A stretch of DNA of 64,000 nt. Source: Limnanthes douglasii subsp. nivea. Lineage: Eukaryota > Streptophyta > Magnoliopsida > Brassicales > Limnanthaceae. Position numbers and translations under genes: made by a program. The stretch is taken from the NCBI GenBank assembly GCA_036936605.1, contig JAUPFV010000005.1:151219195-151283194 (forward strand), read 5' to 3'. Shown here piece after piece: positions 11,135-24,188 of this stretch. The notes below the pieces were generated by a model, which saw nothing but the letters and a program-made list of their open reading frames with translations, was not told the origin of the DNA and ran no database searches. Numbering within the stretch: the first letter of the stretch is position 1; the number at the start of each line of letters is the position of its first letter.

Positions 11135-11220
11135 CACGAATCACGTTTTCATTTAATACACATCACGGACAAAATTTACATAAACACAATTAACTGCACA
11201 CGGTCAACATCAATAAATGC
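11135..11220. repeat. Spacer subrepeat B
   Basis: Partner of subrepeat A, beginning CACGAATCACGTTTTCATTT. It has a few short deletions relative to A. Both subrepeats recur in every complete spacer. Confidence 0.7.
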
Positions 11221-11307
11221 TATTTTCTAAAGCGACTCCTAGTTTAAAACAAATAGCGCTTCTTCTTAGATCCGCAACATTGTTAAATCGATTGTTCCTT
11301 AGAAACA

Positions 11308-11321
11308 GGATTTTAAAATCC
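11308..11321. repeat. Perfect 14-bp palindrome in spacer
   Basis: GGATTTTAAAATCC reads the same on both strands. It is kept in nearly all spacers, and rearranged spacers often break at or beside it (for example near 38657 and 51517). Confidence 0.75.
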
Positions 11322-11408
11322 GGACATTTTCCTTACAAATATCATGCTTATCAGTTAATACTCACCGACCAAAACCAAAATGAAATTGAAAAAAAAAATT
11401 AAGAAAAA

Positions 11409-11528
11409 GGGGATGCAACACGAGGACTTCCCAGGAGGTCACCCATCCTAGTACTACTCTCGCCCAAGCGCGCTTCACTGCGGAGTTCTGATGGGATCCG
11501 GTGCATTAGTGCTGGTATGATCGCATCC
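11409..11528 (-). rRNA. 5S rRNA: 5S ribosomal RNA
   Basis: 120 nt. Position 53 is G (CTTCACT) and the neighbouring change gives GCGCGCTT. Same allele as the gene at 13525. Confidence 0.95.
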
Positions 11529-11744
11529 GTTAAGTACTGCAAGACCAATGTATATAACCCAGCATAACCGATATCTCACTAGATAAGGAAACTATTTATT
11601 AACTTTGAATTAAAGAAGCGTACTATGCATGAATCGCGCTTTCATTTAATACACATTGCAAACAAAATTTAAATAAATACAAACAAAATATCACGGGCGT
11701 ATGTGTGGTCAACAACAATAAATGCAATCTTGGAATTTCGAAAC

Positions 11745-11759
11745 TACAGGATCCCTGTA
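11745..11759. repeat. Spacer inverted repeat around a BamHI-type site
   Basis: TACAGG, ATC and CCTGTA form a 6-bp stem including GGATCC. It is present in most spacers. Variants TATAGG or CAGAATCC weaken it in some segments. Confidence 0.6.
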
Positions 11760-12113
11760 ACGTTTAGATCTATTTTCTTAAACGTCTCTTATAAAAACCA
11801 AATCACGCTTCTTTTTAGGTCGAAAAATACTTTTACTTTTCACGAATCACGTTTTCATTTAATACACATCACGGACAAAATTTACATAAAAACAATTAAC
11901 TGCACACGGTCAACATCAATAAATGCTATTTTCTAAAGCGACTCCTAGTTTAAAACAAATAGCGCTTCTTCTTAGATCCGCAACATTGTTAAATCGATTG
12001 TTCCTTAGAAATAGGATTTTAAAATCCGCACATTTTCCTTACAAATATCATGCTTATCAGTTAATACTCATCGACCAAAACCAAAATGAAATTGAAAAAA
12101 AAATTAAGAAAAA

Positions 12114-12233
12114 GGGGATGCAACACGAGGACTTCCCAAGAGGTCACCCATCCTAGTACTACTCTCGCCCAAGCACGCTTGATTGCGGAGTTCTGATGGG
12201 ATCCGGTGCATTAGTGCTGGTATGATCGCATCC
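12114..12233 (-). rRNA. 5S rRNA: 5S ribosomal RNA
   Basis: 120 nt. Private alleles CCAAGAGG near the 3' end and CTTGATTGC in box A (two changes). Identical alleles at 12819 and 14230 mark recent copies. Confidence 0.94.
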
Positions 12234-12818
12234 GTTAAGTACTGCAAGACCAATGTATATAACCCAGCATAACCGATATCTCACTAGATAAGGAAACTAT
12301 TTATTAACTTTGAATTAAAGAAGCGTACTATGCATGAATCGCGCTTTCATTTAATACACATTACAAACAAAATTTAAATAAATACAAACAAAATATCACG
12401 GGCGTATGTGTGGTCAACAACAATAAATGCAATCTTGGAATTTCGAAACTACAGGATCCCTGTAACGTTTAGATCTATTTTCTTAAACGTCTCTTATAAA
12501 AACCAAATCACGCTTCTTTTTAGGTCGAAAAATACTTTTACTTTTCACGAATCACGTTTTCATTTAATACACATCACGGACAAAATTTACATAAAAACAA
12601 TTAACTGCACACGGTCAACATCAATAAATGCTATTTTCTAAAGCGACTCCTAGTTTAAAACAAATAGCGCTTCTTCTTAGATCCGCAACATTGTTAAATC
12701 GATTGTTCCTTAGAAATAGGATTTTAAAATCCGCACATTTTCCTTACAAATATCATGCTTATCAGTTAATACTCATCGACCAAAACCAAAATGAAATTGA
12801 AAAAAAAATTAAGAAAAA

Positions 12819-12938
12819 GGGGATGCAACACGAGGACTTCCCAAGAGGTCACCCATCCTAGTACTACTCTCGCCCAAGCACGCTTGATTGCGGAGTTCTG
12901 ATGGGATCCGGTGCATTAGTGCTGGTATGATCGCATCC
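12819..12938 (-). rRNA. 5S rRNA: 5S ribosomal RNA
   Basis: 120 nt, same alleles as the gene at 12114, 705 bp away. The whole unit looks like a direct tandem copy. Confidence 0.94.
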
Positions 12939-13524
12939 GTTAAGTACTGCAAGACCAATGTATATAACCCAGCATAACCGATATCTCACTAGATAAGGAA
13001 ACTATTTATTAACTTTGAATTAAAGAAGCGTACTATGCATGAATCGCGCTTTCATTTAATACACATTACAAACAAAATTTAAATAAATACAAACAAAATA
13101 TCACGGGCGTATGTGTGGTCAACAACAATAAATGCAATCTTGGAATTTCGAAACTACAGGATCCCTGTAACGTTTAGATCTATTTTCTTAAACGTCTCTT
13201 ATAAAAACCAAATCACGCTTCTTTTTAGGTCGAAAAATACTTTTACTTTTCACGAATCACGTTTTCATTTAATACACATCACGGACAAAATTTACATAAA
13301 CACAATTAACTGCACACGGTCAACATCAATAAATGCTATTTTCTAAAGCGACTCCTAGTTTAAAACAAATAGCGCTTCTTCTTAGATCCGCAACATTGTT
13401 AAATCGATTGTTCCTTAGAAACAGGATTTTAAAATCCGGACATTTTCCTTACAAATATCATGCTTATCAGTTAATACTCACCGACCAAAACCAAAATGAA
13501 ATTGAAAAAAAAAATTAAGAAAAA

Positions 13525-13644
13525 GGGGATGCAACACGAGGACTTCCCAGGAGGTCACCCATCCTAGTACTACTCTCGCCCAAGCGCGCTTCACTGCGGA
13601 GTTCTGATGGGATCCGGTGCATTAGTGCTGGTATGATCGCATCC
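13525..13644 (-). rRNA. 5S rRNA: 5S ribosomal RNA
   Basis: 120 nt, same alleles as the gene at 11409. With the next gene it forms a two-unit block copied at a 2,116-bp distance. Confidence 0.95.
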
Positions 13645-14229
13645 GTTAAGTACTGCAAGACCAATGTATATAACCCAGCATAACCGATATCTCACTAGAT
13701 AAGGAAACTATTTATTAACTTTGAATTAAAGAAGCGTACTATGCATGAATCGCGCTTTCATTTAATACACATTGCAAACAAAATTTAAATAAATACAAAC
13801 AAAATATCACGGGCGTATGTGTGGTCAACAACAATAAATGCAATCTTGGAATTTCGAAACTACAGGATCCCTGTAACGTTTAGATCTATTTTCTTAAACG
13901 TCTCTTATAAAAACCAAATCACGCTTCTTTTTAGGTCGAAAAATACTTTTACTTTTCACGAATCACGTTTTCATTTAATACACATCACGGACAAAATTTA
14001 CATAAAAACAATTAACTGCACACGGTCAACATCAATAAATGCTATTTTCTAAAGCGACTCCTAGTTTAAAACAAATAGCGCTTCTTCTTAGATCCGCAAC
14101 ATTGTTAAATCGATTGTTCCTTAGAAATAGGATTTTAAAATCCGCACATTTTCCTTACAAATATCATGCTTATCAGTTAATACTCATCGACCAAAACCAA
14201 AATGAAATTGAAAAAAAAATTAAGAAAAA

Positions 14230-14349
14230 GGGGATGCAACACGAGGACTTCCCAAGAGGTCACCCATCCTAGTACTACTCTCGCCCAAGCACGCTTGATT
14301 GCGGAGTTCTGATGGGATCCGGTGCACTAGTGCTGGTATGATCGCATCC
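14230..14349 (-). rRNA. 5S rRNA: 5S ribosomal RNA
   Basis: 120 nt, CTTGATTGC and CCAAGAGG alleles as at 12114, plus its own GTGCACTAG change in the 5' part. Confidence 0.94.
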
Positions 14350-14935
14350 GTTAAGTACTGCAAGACCAATGTATATAACCCAGCATAACCGATATCTCAC
14401 TAGATAAGGAAACTATTTATTAACTTTGAATTAAAGAAGCGTACTATGCATGAATCGCGCTTTCATTTAATACACATTACAAACAAAATTTAAATAAATA
14501 CAAACAAAATATCACGGGCGTATGTGTGGTCAACAACAATAAATGCAATCTTGGAATTTCGAAACTACAGGATCCCTGTAACGTTTAGATCTATTTTCTT
14601 AAACGTCTCTTATAAAAACCAAATCACGCTTCTTTTTAGGTCGAAAAATACTTTTACTTTTCACGAATCACGTTTTCAATTAATACACATCACGGACAAA
14701 ATTTACATAAACACAATTAACTGCACACGGTCAACATCAATAAATGCTATTTTCTAAAGCGACTCCTAGTTTAAAACAAATAGCAATTCTTCTTAGATCC
14801 GCAACATTGTTAAATCGATTGTTCCTTAGAAATAGGATTTTAAAATCCGGACATTTTCCTTACAAATATCATGCTTATCAGTTAATACTCACCGACCAAA
14901 ACCAAAATGAAATTGAAAAAAAAAATTAAGAAAAA

Positions 14936-15055
14936 GGGGATGCAACACGAGGACTTCCCAGGAGGTCACCCATCCTAGTGCTACTCTCGCCCAAGCACGC
15001 TTGACTGCGGAGTTCTGATGGGATCCGGTGCATTAGTGCTGGTATGATCGCATCC
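14936..15055 (-). rRNA. 5S rRNA: 5S ribosomal RNA
   Basis: 120 nt. Position 53 is C. One change in box C region (CTAGTGCTACTC). Confidence 0.95.
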
Positions 15056-15642
15056 GTTAAGTACTGCACGACCAATGTATATAACCCAGCATAACCGAAA
15101 ATCTCACTAGATAAGGAAACTATTTATTAACTTTGAATTAAAGAAGCGTACTATGCATGAATCGCGCTTTCATTTAATACACATTGCAAACAAAATTTAA
15201 ATAAATACAAACAAAATATCACGGGCGTATGTGTGGTCAACAACAATAAATGCAATCTTGGAATTTCGAAACTACAGGATCCCTGTAACGTTTAGATCTA
15301 TTTTCTTAAACGTCTCTTATAAAAACCAAATCACGCTTCTTTTTAGGTCGAAAAATACTTTTACTTTTCACGGATCACATTTTCATTTAATACACATCAC
15401 GGACAAAATTTACATAAACACAATTAACTGCACACGGTCAACATCAATAAATGCTATTTTCTAAAGCGACTCCTAGTTTAAAACAAATAGCGCTTCTTCT
15501 TAGATCCGCAACATTGTTAAATCGATTGTTCCTTACAAACAGGATTTTAAAATCCGGACATTTTCCTTACAAATATCATGCTTATCAGTTAATACTCACC
15601 GACCAAAACCAAAATGAAATTGAAAAAAAAAATTAAGAAAAA

Positions 15643-15762
15643 AGGGATGCAACACGAGGACTTCCCAGGAGGTCACCCATCCTAGTACTACTCTCGCCCA
15701 AGCACGCTTGACTGCGGAGTTCTGATGGGATCCGGTGCATTAGTGCTGGTATGATCGCATCC
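15643..15762 (-). rRNA. 5S rRNA: 5S ribosomal RNA
   Basis: 120 nt. Position 53 is C. The transcript would end CCCU because three G, not four, precede ATGC on the plus strand. Confidence 0.96.
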
Positions 15763-16349
15763 GTTAAGTACTGCACGACCAATGTATATAACCCAGCATA
15801 ACCGAAAATCTCACTAGATAAGGAAACTATTTATTAACTTTGAATTAAAGAAGCGTACTATGCATGAATCGCGCTTTCATTTAATACACATTGCAAACAA
15901 AATTTAAATAAATACAAACAAAATATCACGGGCGTATGTGTGGTCAACAACAATAAATGCAATCTTGGAATTTCGAAACTACAGGATCCCTGTAATGTTT
16001 AGATCTATTTTCTTAAACGTCTCTTATAAAAACCAAATCACGCTTCTTTTTAGGTCGAAAAATACTTTTACTTTTCACGAATCACGTTTTCATATAATAC
16101 ACATCACGGACAAAATTTACATAAACACAATTAACTGCTCACGGTCAACATCAATAAATGCTATTTTCTAAAGCGACTCCTAGTTTAAAACAAATAGCGC
16201 TTCTTCTTAGATCCGCAACATTGTTAAATCGATTGTTCCTTACAAACAGGATTTTAAAATCCGGACATTTTCCTTACAAATATCATGCTTATCAGTTAAT
16301 ACTCACCGACCAAAACCAAAATGAAATTGAAAAAAAAAATTAAGAAAAA

Positions 16350-16469
16350 GGGGATGCAACACGAGGACTTCCCAGGAGGTCACCCATCCTAGTACTACTC
16401 TCGCCCAAGCACGCTTGACTGCAGAGTTCTGATGGGATCCGGTGCATTAGTGCTGGTATGATCGCATCC
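16350..16469 (-). rRNA. 5S rRNA: 5S ribosomal RNA
   Basis: 120 nt. Position 53 is C and an adjacent CTGCAGAG change replaces CTGCGGAG. Confidence 0.95.
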
Positions 16470-17056
16470 GTTAAGTACTGCACGACCAATGTATATAACC
16501 CAGCATAACCGAAAATCTCACTAGATAAGGAAACTATTTATTAACTTTGAATTAAAGAAGCGTACTATGCATGAATCGCGCTTTCATTTAATACACATTG
16601 CAAACAAAATTTAAATAAATACAAACAAAATATCACGGGCGTATGTGTGGTCAACAACAATAAATGCAATCTTGGAATTTCGAAACTACAGGATCCCTGT
16701 AATGTTTAGATCTATTTTCTTAAACGTCTCTTATAAAAACCAAATCACGCTTCTTTTTAGGTCGAAAAATACTTTTACTTTTCACGAATCACGTTTTTAA
16801 TTAATACACATCACTGATAAAATTTATATAAACACAATTAACTGCACACGGTCAACATCAATAAATGCTATTTTCTAAAGCGACTCCTAGTTTAAAACAA
16901 ATAGCGCTTCTTCTTAGATCCGCAACATTGTTAAATCGATTGTTCCTTAGAAATAGGATTTTAAAATCCGGACATTTTCCTTACAAATATCATGCTTATA
17001 AGTTAATACTCACCGACCAAAACCAAAATGAAATTGAAAAAAAAAAGTAAGAAAAA

Positions 17057-17176
17057 GGGGATGCAACACGAGGACTTCCCAGGAGGTCACCCATCCTAGT
17101 ACTACTCTCGCCCAAGCACGCTTGACTGCGGAGTTCTGATGGGATCCGGTGCATTAGTGCTGGTATGATCGCATCC
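17057..17176 (-). rRNA. 5S rRNA: 5S ribosomal RNA
   Basis: 120 nt, only the position 53 C change from the plant consensus. A minus-strand reading frame of 66 codons crosses it, but it is only the rRNA read as protein. Confidence 0.96.
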
Positions 17177-17763
17177 GTTAAGTACTGCACGACCAATGTA
17201 TATAACCCAGCATAACCGAAAATCTCACTAGATAAGGAAACTATTTATTAACTTTGAATTAAAGAAGCGTACTATGCATGAATCGCGCTTTCATTTAATA
17301 CACATTGCAAACAAAATTTAAATATATACAAACAAAATATCACGGGCGTATGTGTGGTCAACAACAATAAATGCAATCTTGGAATTTCGAAACTACAGGA
17401 TCCCTGTAACGTTTAGATCTATTTTCTTAAACGTCTCTTATAAAAACCAAATCACGCTTCTTTTTAGGTCGAAAAATACTTTTACTTTTCACGAATCACT
17501 TTTTCATTTAATACACATCACTGATAAAATTTACATAAACACAATTAACTGCACACGGTCAACATCAATAAATGCTATTTTCTAAAGCGACTCCTAGTTT
17601 AAAACAAATAGCGCTTCTTCTTAGATCCGCAACATTGTTAAATCGATTGTTCCTTAGAAATAGGATTTTAAAATCCGGACATTTTCCTTACAAATATCGT
17701 GCTTATCAGTTAATACTCACCGACCAAAACCAAAATGAAATTGAAAAAAAAAATTAAGAAAAA

Positions 17764-17883
17764 AGGGATGCAACACGAGGACTTCCCAGGAGGTCACCCA
17801 TCCTAGTACTACAGTCGCCCAAGCACGCTTGACTGCGGAGTTCTGATGGGATCCGGTGCATTAGTGCTGGTATGATCGCATCC
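17764..17883 (-). rRNA. 5S rRNA: 5S ribosomal RNA
   Basis: 120 nt. Position 53 is C. TACAGTCGCC replaces TACTCTCGCC between box A and box C. Confidence 0.94.
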
Positions 17884-18470
17884 GTTAAGTACTGCACGAC
17901 CAATGTATATAACCCAGCATAACCGAAAATCTCACTAGATAAGGAAACTATTTATTAACTTTGAATTAAAGAACCGTACTATGCATGAATCGCGCTTTCA
18001 TTTAATACACATTGCAAACAAAATTTAAATAAATACAAACAAAATATCACGGGCGTATGTGTGGTCAACAACAATAAATGCAATCTTGGAATTTCGAAAC
18101 TACAGGATCCCTGTAATGTTTAGATCTATTTTCTTAAACGTCTCTTATAAAAACCAAATCACGCTTCTTTTTAGGTCGAAAAATACTTTTACTTTTCACG
18201 AATCACGTTTTCAATTAATACACATCACTGATAAAATTTATATAAACACAATTAACTGCACACGGTCAACATCAATAAATGCTATTTTCTAAAGCGACTC
18301 CTAGTTTAAAACAAATAGCGCTTCTTCTTAGATCCGCAACATTGTTAAATCGATTGTTCCTTAGAAATAGGATTTTAAAATCCGGACATTTTCCTTACAA
18401 ATATCATGCTTATCAGTTAATACTCACCGACCAAAACCAAAATGAAATTGAAAAAAAAAATTAAGAAAAA

Positions 18471-18590
18471 GGGGATTCAACACGAGGACTTCCCAGGAGG
18501 TCACCCATCCTAGTACTACTCTCGCCCAAGCACGATTGACTGCGGAGTTCTGATGGGATCCGGTGCATTAGTGCTGGTATGATCGCATCC
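18471..18590 (-). rRNA. 5S rRNA: 5S ribosomal RNA
   Basis: 120 nt. GGATTCAAC near the 3' end breaks a terminal-stem base, and ACGATTGACT changes box A. The upstream flank lacks 7 bp (CGAAATAGATAAGG). The box A change and the flank deletion recur at 28387. Confidence 0.92.
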
Positions 18591-19170
18591 GTTAAGTACT
18601 GCACGACCAATGTATATAACCCAGCATAACCGAAATAGATAAGGAAACTATTTATTAACTTTGAATTAAAGAAGCGTACTATGCATGAATCGCGCTTTCA
18701 TTTAATACACATTGCAAACAAAATTTAAATATATACAAACAAAATATCACGGGCGTATGTGTGGTCAACAACAATAAATGCAATCTTGGAATTTCGAAAC
18801 TACAGGATCCCTGTAACGTTTAGATCTATTTTCTTAAACGTCTCTTATAAAAACCAAATCACGCTTCTTTTTAGGTCGAAAAATACTTTTACTTTTCACG
18901 AATCACGTTTTCAATTAATACACATCACGGACAAAATTTACATAAACACAATTAACTGCACACGGTCAACATCAATAAATGCTATTTTCTAAAGCGACTC
19001 CTAGTTTAAAACAAATAGCGCTTCTTCTTAGATCCGCAACATTGTTAAATCGATTGTTCCTTAGAAATAGGATTTTAAAATCCGTACATTTTCCTTACAA
19101 ATATCGTGCTTATCAGTTAATACTCACCGACCAAAACCAAAATGAAATTGAAAAAAAAAATTAAGAAAAA

Positions 19171-19290
19171 AGGGATGCAACACGAGGACTTCCCAGGAGG
19201 TCACCCATCCTAGTACTACTCTCGCCCAAGCACGCTTGACTGCGGAGTTCTGATGGGATCCGGTGCATTAGTGCTGGTATGATCGCATCC
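19171..19290 (-). rRNA. 5S rRNA: 5S ribosomal RNA
   Basis: 120 nt. Position 53 is C. The upstream flank has TATATGACC. Counterpart of the gene at 29087. Confidence 0.95.
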
Positions 19291-19580
19291 GTTAAGTACT
19301 GCACGACCAATGTATATGACCCAGCATAACCGAAAATCTCACTAAATAAGGAAACTATTTATTAACTTCGAATTAAAGAAGCGTACTATGCATGAATCGC
19401 GCTTTCATTTAATACACATTGCGAACAAAATTTAAATAAATACAAACAAAATATCACGGGCGTATGTGTGGTCAACAACAATAAATGCAATCTTGGAATT
19501 TCGAAACTACAGGATCCCTGTAATGTTTAGATCTATTTTCTTAAACGTCTCTTATAAAAACCAAATCACGCTTCTTTTTA

Positions 19581-19599
19581 GGTCGAAAAGGTCGAAAAA
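19581..19599. repeat. 9-bp duplication in spacer
   Basis: GGTCGAAAA is tandemly repeated here only. It accounts for the 9-bp difference between this segment and its counterpart 9.9 kb downstream, so it arose after that duplication or was lost there. Confidence 0.8.
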
Positions 19600-19886
19600 T
19601 ACTTTTACTTTTCACGAATCACTTTTTCATTTAATACACATCACTGATAAAATTTACATAAACACAATTAACTGCACACGGTCAACATCAATAAATGCTA
19701 TTTTCTAAAGCGACTCCTAGTTTAAAACAAATAGCGCTTCTTCTTAGATCCGCAACATTGTTAAATCGATTGTTCCTTAGAAATAGTATTTTAAAATCCG
19801 GACATTTTCCTTACAAATATCATGCTTATCAGTTAATACTCACCGACCAAAACCAAAATGAAATTGAAAAAAAAAATTAAGAAAAA

Positions 19887-20006
19887 AGGGATGCAACACG
19901 AGGACTTCCCAGGAGGTCACCCATCCTAGTACTACTCTCGCCCAAACACGCTTGACTGCGGAGTTCTGATGGGTTCCGGTGCATTAGTGCTGGTATGATC
20001 GCATCC
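19887..20006 (-). rRNA. 5S rRNA: 5S ribosomal RNA
   Basis: 120 nt. Changes: CCCAAACACG beside box A and GGGTTCCGG in the GGATCC region. Counterpart at 29794 shares the second. Confidence 0.93.
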
Positions 20007-20593
20007 GTTAAGTACTGCACGACCAATGTATATAACCCAGCATAACCGAAAATCTCACTAGATAAGGAAACTATTTATTAACTTTGAATTAAAGAACCGT
20101 ACTATGCATGAATCGCGCTTTCATTTAATACACATTGCGAACAAAATTTAAATAAATACAAACAAAATATCACGGGCGTATGTGTGGTCAACAACAATAA
20201 ATGCAATCTTGGAATTTCGAAACTATAGGATCCCTGTAACGTTTAGATCTATTTTCATAAACGTCTCTTATAAAAACCAAATCACGCTTCTTTTTAGGTC
20301 GAAAAATACTTTTACTTTTCACGAATCACGTTTTCATATAATACACATCACGGACAAAATTTACATAAACACAATTAACTGCACACGGTCAACATCAATA
20401 AATGCTATTTTCTAAAGCGACTCCTAGTTTAAAACAAATAGCGCTTCTTCTTAGATCCGCAACATTGTTAAATCGATTGTTCCTTAGAAATAGGATTTTA
20501 AAATCCGGACATTTTCCTTACAAATATCATGCTTATCAGTTAATACTCACCGACCAAAACCAAAATGAAATTGAAAAAAAAAATTAAGAAAAA

Positions 20594-20713
20594 GGGGATG
20601 CAACACGAGGACCTCCCAGGAGGTCACCCATCCTAGTACTACTCTCGCCCGAGCACGCTTGACTGCGGACTTCTGATGGGATCCGGTGCATTAGTGCTGG
20701 TATGATCGCATCC
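20594..20713 (-). rRNA. 5S rRNA: 5S ribosomal RNA
   Basis: 120 nt. Three changes: ACCTCCCAGG, GCCCGAGCACG and GGACTTCTG. The same trio is at 30501, and the first two at 25602. Confidence 0.93.
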
Positions 20714-21299
20714 GTTAAGTACTGCACGACCAATGTATATAACCCAGCATAACCGAAAATCTCACTAGATAAGGAAACTATTTATTAACTTTGAATTAAA
20801 GAACCGTACTATGCATGAATCGCGCTTTCATTTAATACACATTGCGAACAAAATTTAAATAAATACAAACAAAATATCACGGGCGTATATGTGGTCAACA
20901 ACAATAAATGCAATCTTGGAATTTCGAAACTACAGGATCCCTGTAACGTTTAGATCTATTTTCTTAAACGTCTCTTATAAAAACCAAATCACGCTTCTTT
21001 TTAGGTCGAAAAATACTTTTACTTTTCACGAATCACGTTTTCATATAATACACGTCACGGACAAAATTTACATAAACACAATTAACTGCACACGGTCAAC
21101 ATCAATAAATGCTATTTTCTAAAGCGACTCCTAGTTTAAAACAAGTAGCGCTTCTTCTTAGATCCGCAACATTGTTAAATCGATTGTTCCTTAGAAATAG
21201 GATTTTAAAATCCGGACATTTTCCTTACAAATATCATGCTTATCAGTAAATACTCACCGACCAAAACCAAAATGAAATTGAAAAAAAAATTAAGAAAAA

Positions 21300-21419
21300 G
21301 GGGATGCAACACGAGGACTTCCCAGGAGGTCACCCATCCTAGTACTACTCTCGCCGAAGCACGCTTCACTGCGGAGTTCTGATGGGATCCGGTGCATTAG
21401 TGCTGGTATGATCGCATCC
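21300..21419 (-). rRNA. 5S rRNA: 5S ribosomal RNA
   Basis: 120 nt. Position 53 is G, and TCGCCGAAGC replaces TCGCCCAAGC. Counterpart at 31207. Confidence 0.94.
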
Positions 21420-22006
21420 GTTAAGTACTGCACGACCAATGTATATAACCCAGCATAACCGAAAATCTCACTAGATAAGGAAACTATTTATTAACTTTGA
21501 ATTAAAGAAGCGTACTATGCATGAATCGCGCTTTCATTTAATACACATTGTAAACAAAATTTAAATAAATACAAACAAAATATCACGGGCGTATGTGTGG
21601 TCAACAACAATAAATGCAATCTTGGAATTTCGAAACTACAGGATCCATGTAACGTTTAGATCTATTTTCTTAAACGTCTCTTATAAAAACCAAATCACGC
21701 TTCTTTTTAGGTCGAAAAATACTTTTACTTTTCACGAATCACGTTTTCAATTAATACACATCACGGACAAAATTTACATAAACACAATTAACTGCACACG
21801 GTCAACATCAATAAATGCTATTTTCTAAAGCGACTCCTAGTTTAAAACAAATAGCGCTTCTTCTTAGATCCGCAACATTGTTAAATCGATTGTTCCTTAG
21901 AAATAGGATTTTAAAATCCGTACATTTTCCTTACAAATATCGTGCTTATCAGTTAATACTCACCGACCAAAACCAAAATGAAATTGAAAAAAAAAATTAA
22001 GAAAAA

Positions 22007-22126
22007 AGGGATGCAACACGAGGACTTCCCAGGAGGTCACCCATCCTAGTACTACTCTCGCCCAAGCACGCTTGACTGCGGAGTTCTGATGGGATCCGGT
22101 GCATTAGTGCTGGTATGATCGCATCC
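22007..22126 (-). rRNA. 5S rRNA: 5S ribosomal RNA
   Basis: 120 nt, position 53 C only. Counterpart at 31914. Confidence 0.96.
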
Positions 22127-22581
22127 GTTAAGTACTGCACGACCAATGTATATAACCCAGCATAACCGAAAATCTCAATAGATAAGGAAACTATTTGTTA
22201 ACTTTGAATTAAAGAAGCGTACTATGCATGAATCGCGCTTTCATTTCATACACATTGCGAACAAAATTTAAATAAATACAAACAAAATATCACGGGCGTA
22301 TGTGTGGTCAACAACAATAAATGCAATCTTGGAATTTCGAAACTACAGGATCCCTGTAATGTTTAGATCTATTTTCTTAAACGTCTCTTATAAAAACCAA
22401 ATCACGCTTCTTTTTAGGTCGAAAAATACTTTTACTTTTCACGAATCACGTTTTCATTTAATACACATCACTGATAAAATTTACATAAACACAATTAACT
22501 GCACACGGTCAACATCAATAAATGTTATTTTCTAAAACGACTCCTAGTTTAAAACAAATAGCGCTTCTTCTTAGATCCGCA

Positions 22582-22703
22582 ACATTGTTAAATCGATTGT
22601 TCCTTAGAAATAGGATTTTAAAATCCGGACATTTTCCTTACAACATTGTTAAATCGATTGTTCCTTAGAAATAGGATTTTAAAATCCGGACATTTTCCTT
22701 ACA
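22582..22703. repeat. 61-bp tandem duplication in spacer
   Basis: The segment beginning ACATTGTTAAATCGATTG and including the 14-bp palindrome occurs twice in direct order. It makes this spacer 648 bp. Confidence 0.88.
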
Positions 22704-22774
22704 AATATCATGCTTATCAGTTAATACTCACCGACCAAAACCAAAATGAAATTGAAAAAAAAATTTAAGAAAAA

Positions 22775-22894
22775 GGGGATGCAACACGAGGACTTCCCAG
22801 GAGGTCACCCATCCTAGTACTACTCTCGCCCAAGCACGCTTGACTGCGGAGTTCTGATGGGATCCGGTGCATTAGTGCTGATATGATCGCATCT
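22775..22894 (-). rRNA. 5S rRNA: 5S ribosomal RNA
   Basis: 120 nt. First base would be A (GCATCT on the plus strand) and GCTGATATG replaces GCTGGTATG in the 5' stem. Flank GTTAATTACT also differs. Altered start and stem make activity doubtful. Confidence 0.9.
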
Positions 22895-23481
22895 GTTAAT
22901 TACTGCACGACCAATGTATATAACCCAGCATAACCGAAAATCTCACTAGATAAGGAAACTATTTATTAACTTTGAATTAAAGAAGCGTACTATGCATGAA
23001 TCGCGCTTTCATTTAATACACATTGCAAACAAAATTTAAATATATACAAACAAAATATCACGGGCGTATGTGTGGTCAACAACAATAAATGCAATCTTGG
23101 AATTTCGAAACTACAGGATCCCTGTAACGTTTAGATCTATTTTCTTAAACGTCTCTAATAAAAACCAAATCACGCTTCTTTTTAGGTCGAAAAATACTTT
23201 TACTTTTCACGAATCACGTTTTCAATTAATACACATCACGGACAAAATTTACATAAACACAATTAACTGCACACGGTCAACATCAATAAATGCTATTTTC
23301 TAAAGCGACTCCTAGTTTAAAACAAATAGCGCTTCTTCTTAGATCCGCAACATTGTTAAATCGATTGTTCCTTAGAAATAGGATTTTAAAATCCGGACAT
23401 TTTCCTTACAAATATCATGCTTATCAGTTAATACTCACCGACCAAAACCAAAATGAAATTGAAAAACAAAATTAAGAAAAA

Positions 23482-23601
23482 GGGGATGCAACACGAGGAC
23501 TTCCCAGGAGGTCACCCATCCTAGTACTGATCTCTACCAAGCACGCTTGACTGCGGAGTTCTGATGGGATCCGGTGCATTAGTGCTGGTATGATCGCATC
23601 C
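23482..23601 (-). rRNA. 5S rRNA: 5S ribosomal RNA, variant
   Basis: 120 nt, but CTGATCTCTACCAAGC replaces CTACTCTCGCCCAAGC between boxes A and C (four changes in 16 bases). An identical neighbour lies at 24189. Confidence 0.9.
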
Positions 23602-24188
23602 GTTAAGTACTGCACGACCAATGTATATGACCCAGCATAACCAAAAATCTCACTAGATAAGGAAACTATTTATTAACTTCGAATTAAAGAAGCGTACTAT
23701 GCATGAATCGCGCTTTCATTTAATACACATTGCGAACAAAATTTAAATAAATACAAACAAAATATCACGGGCGTATGTGTGGTCAACAACAATAAATGCA
23801 ATCTTGGAATTTCGAAACTACAGGATCCCTGTAATGTTTAGATCTATTTTCTTAAACGTCTCTTATAAAAACCAAATCACGCTTCTTTTTAGGTCGAAAA
23901 ATACTTTTACTTTTCACGAATCACGTTTTCATTTAATACACATCACTGATAAAATTTACATAAACACAATTAACTGCACACGGTCAACATCAATAAATGC
24001 TATTTTCTAAAGCGACTCCTAGTTTAAAACAAATAGCGCTTCTTCTTAGATCCGCAACATTGTTAAATCGATTGTTCCTTAGAAATAGGATTTTAAAATC
24101 CGGACATTTTCCTTACAAATATCATGCTTATCAGTTAATACTCACCGACCAAAACCAAAATGAAATTGAAAAACAAAATTAAGAAAAA

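Noticed and set aside
16996..17196. Minus-strand 66-codon frame
   Set aside because: It is the 5S rRNA gene and its flanks read as protein, a well-known annotation artefact. The same holds for 36127-36351.
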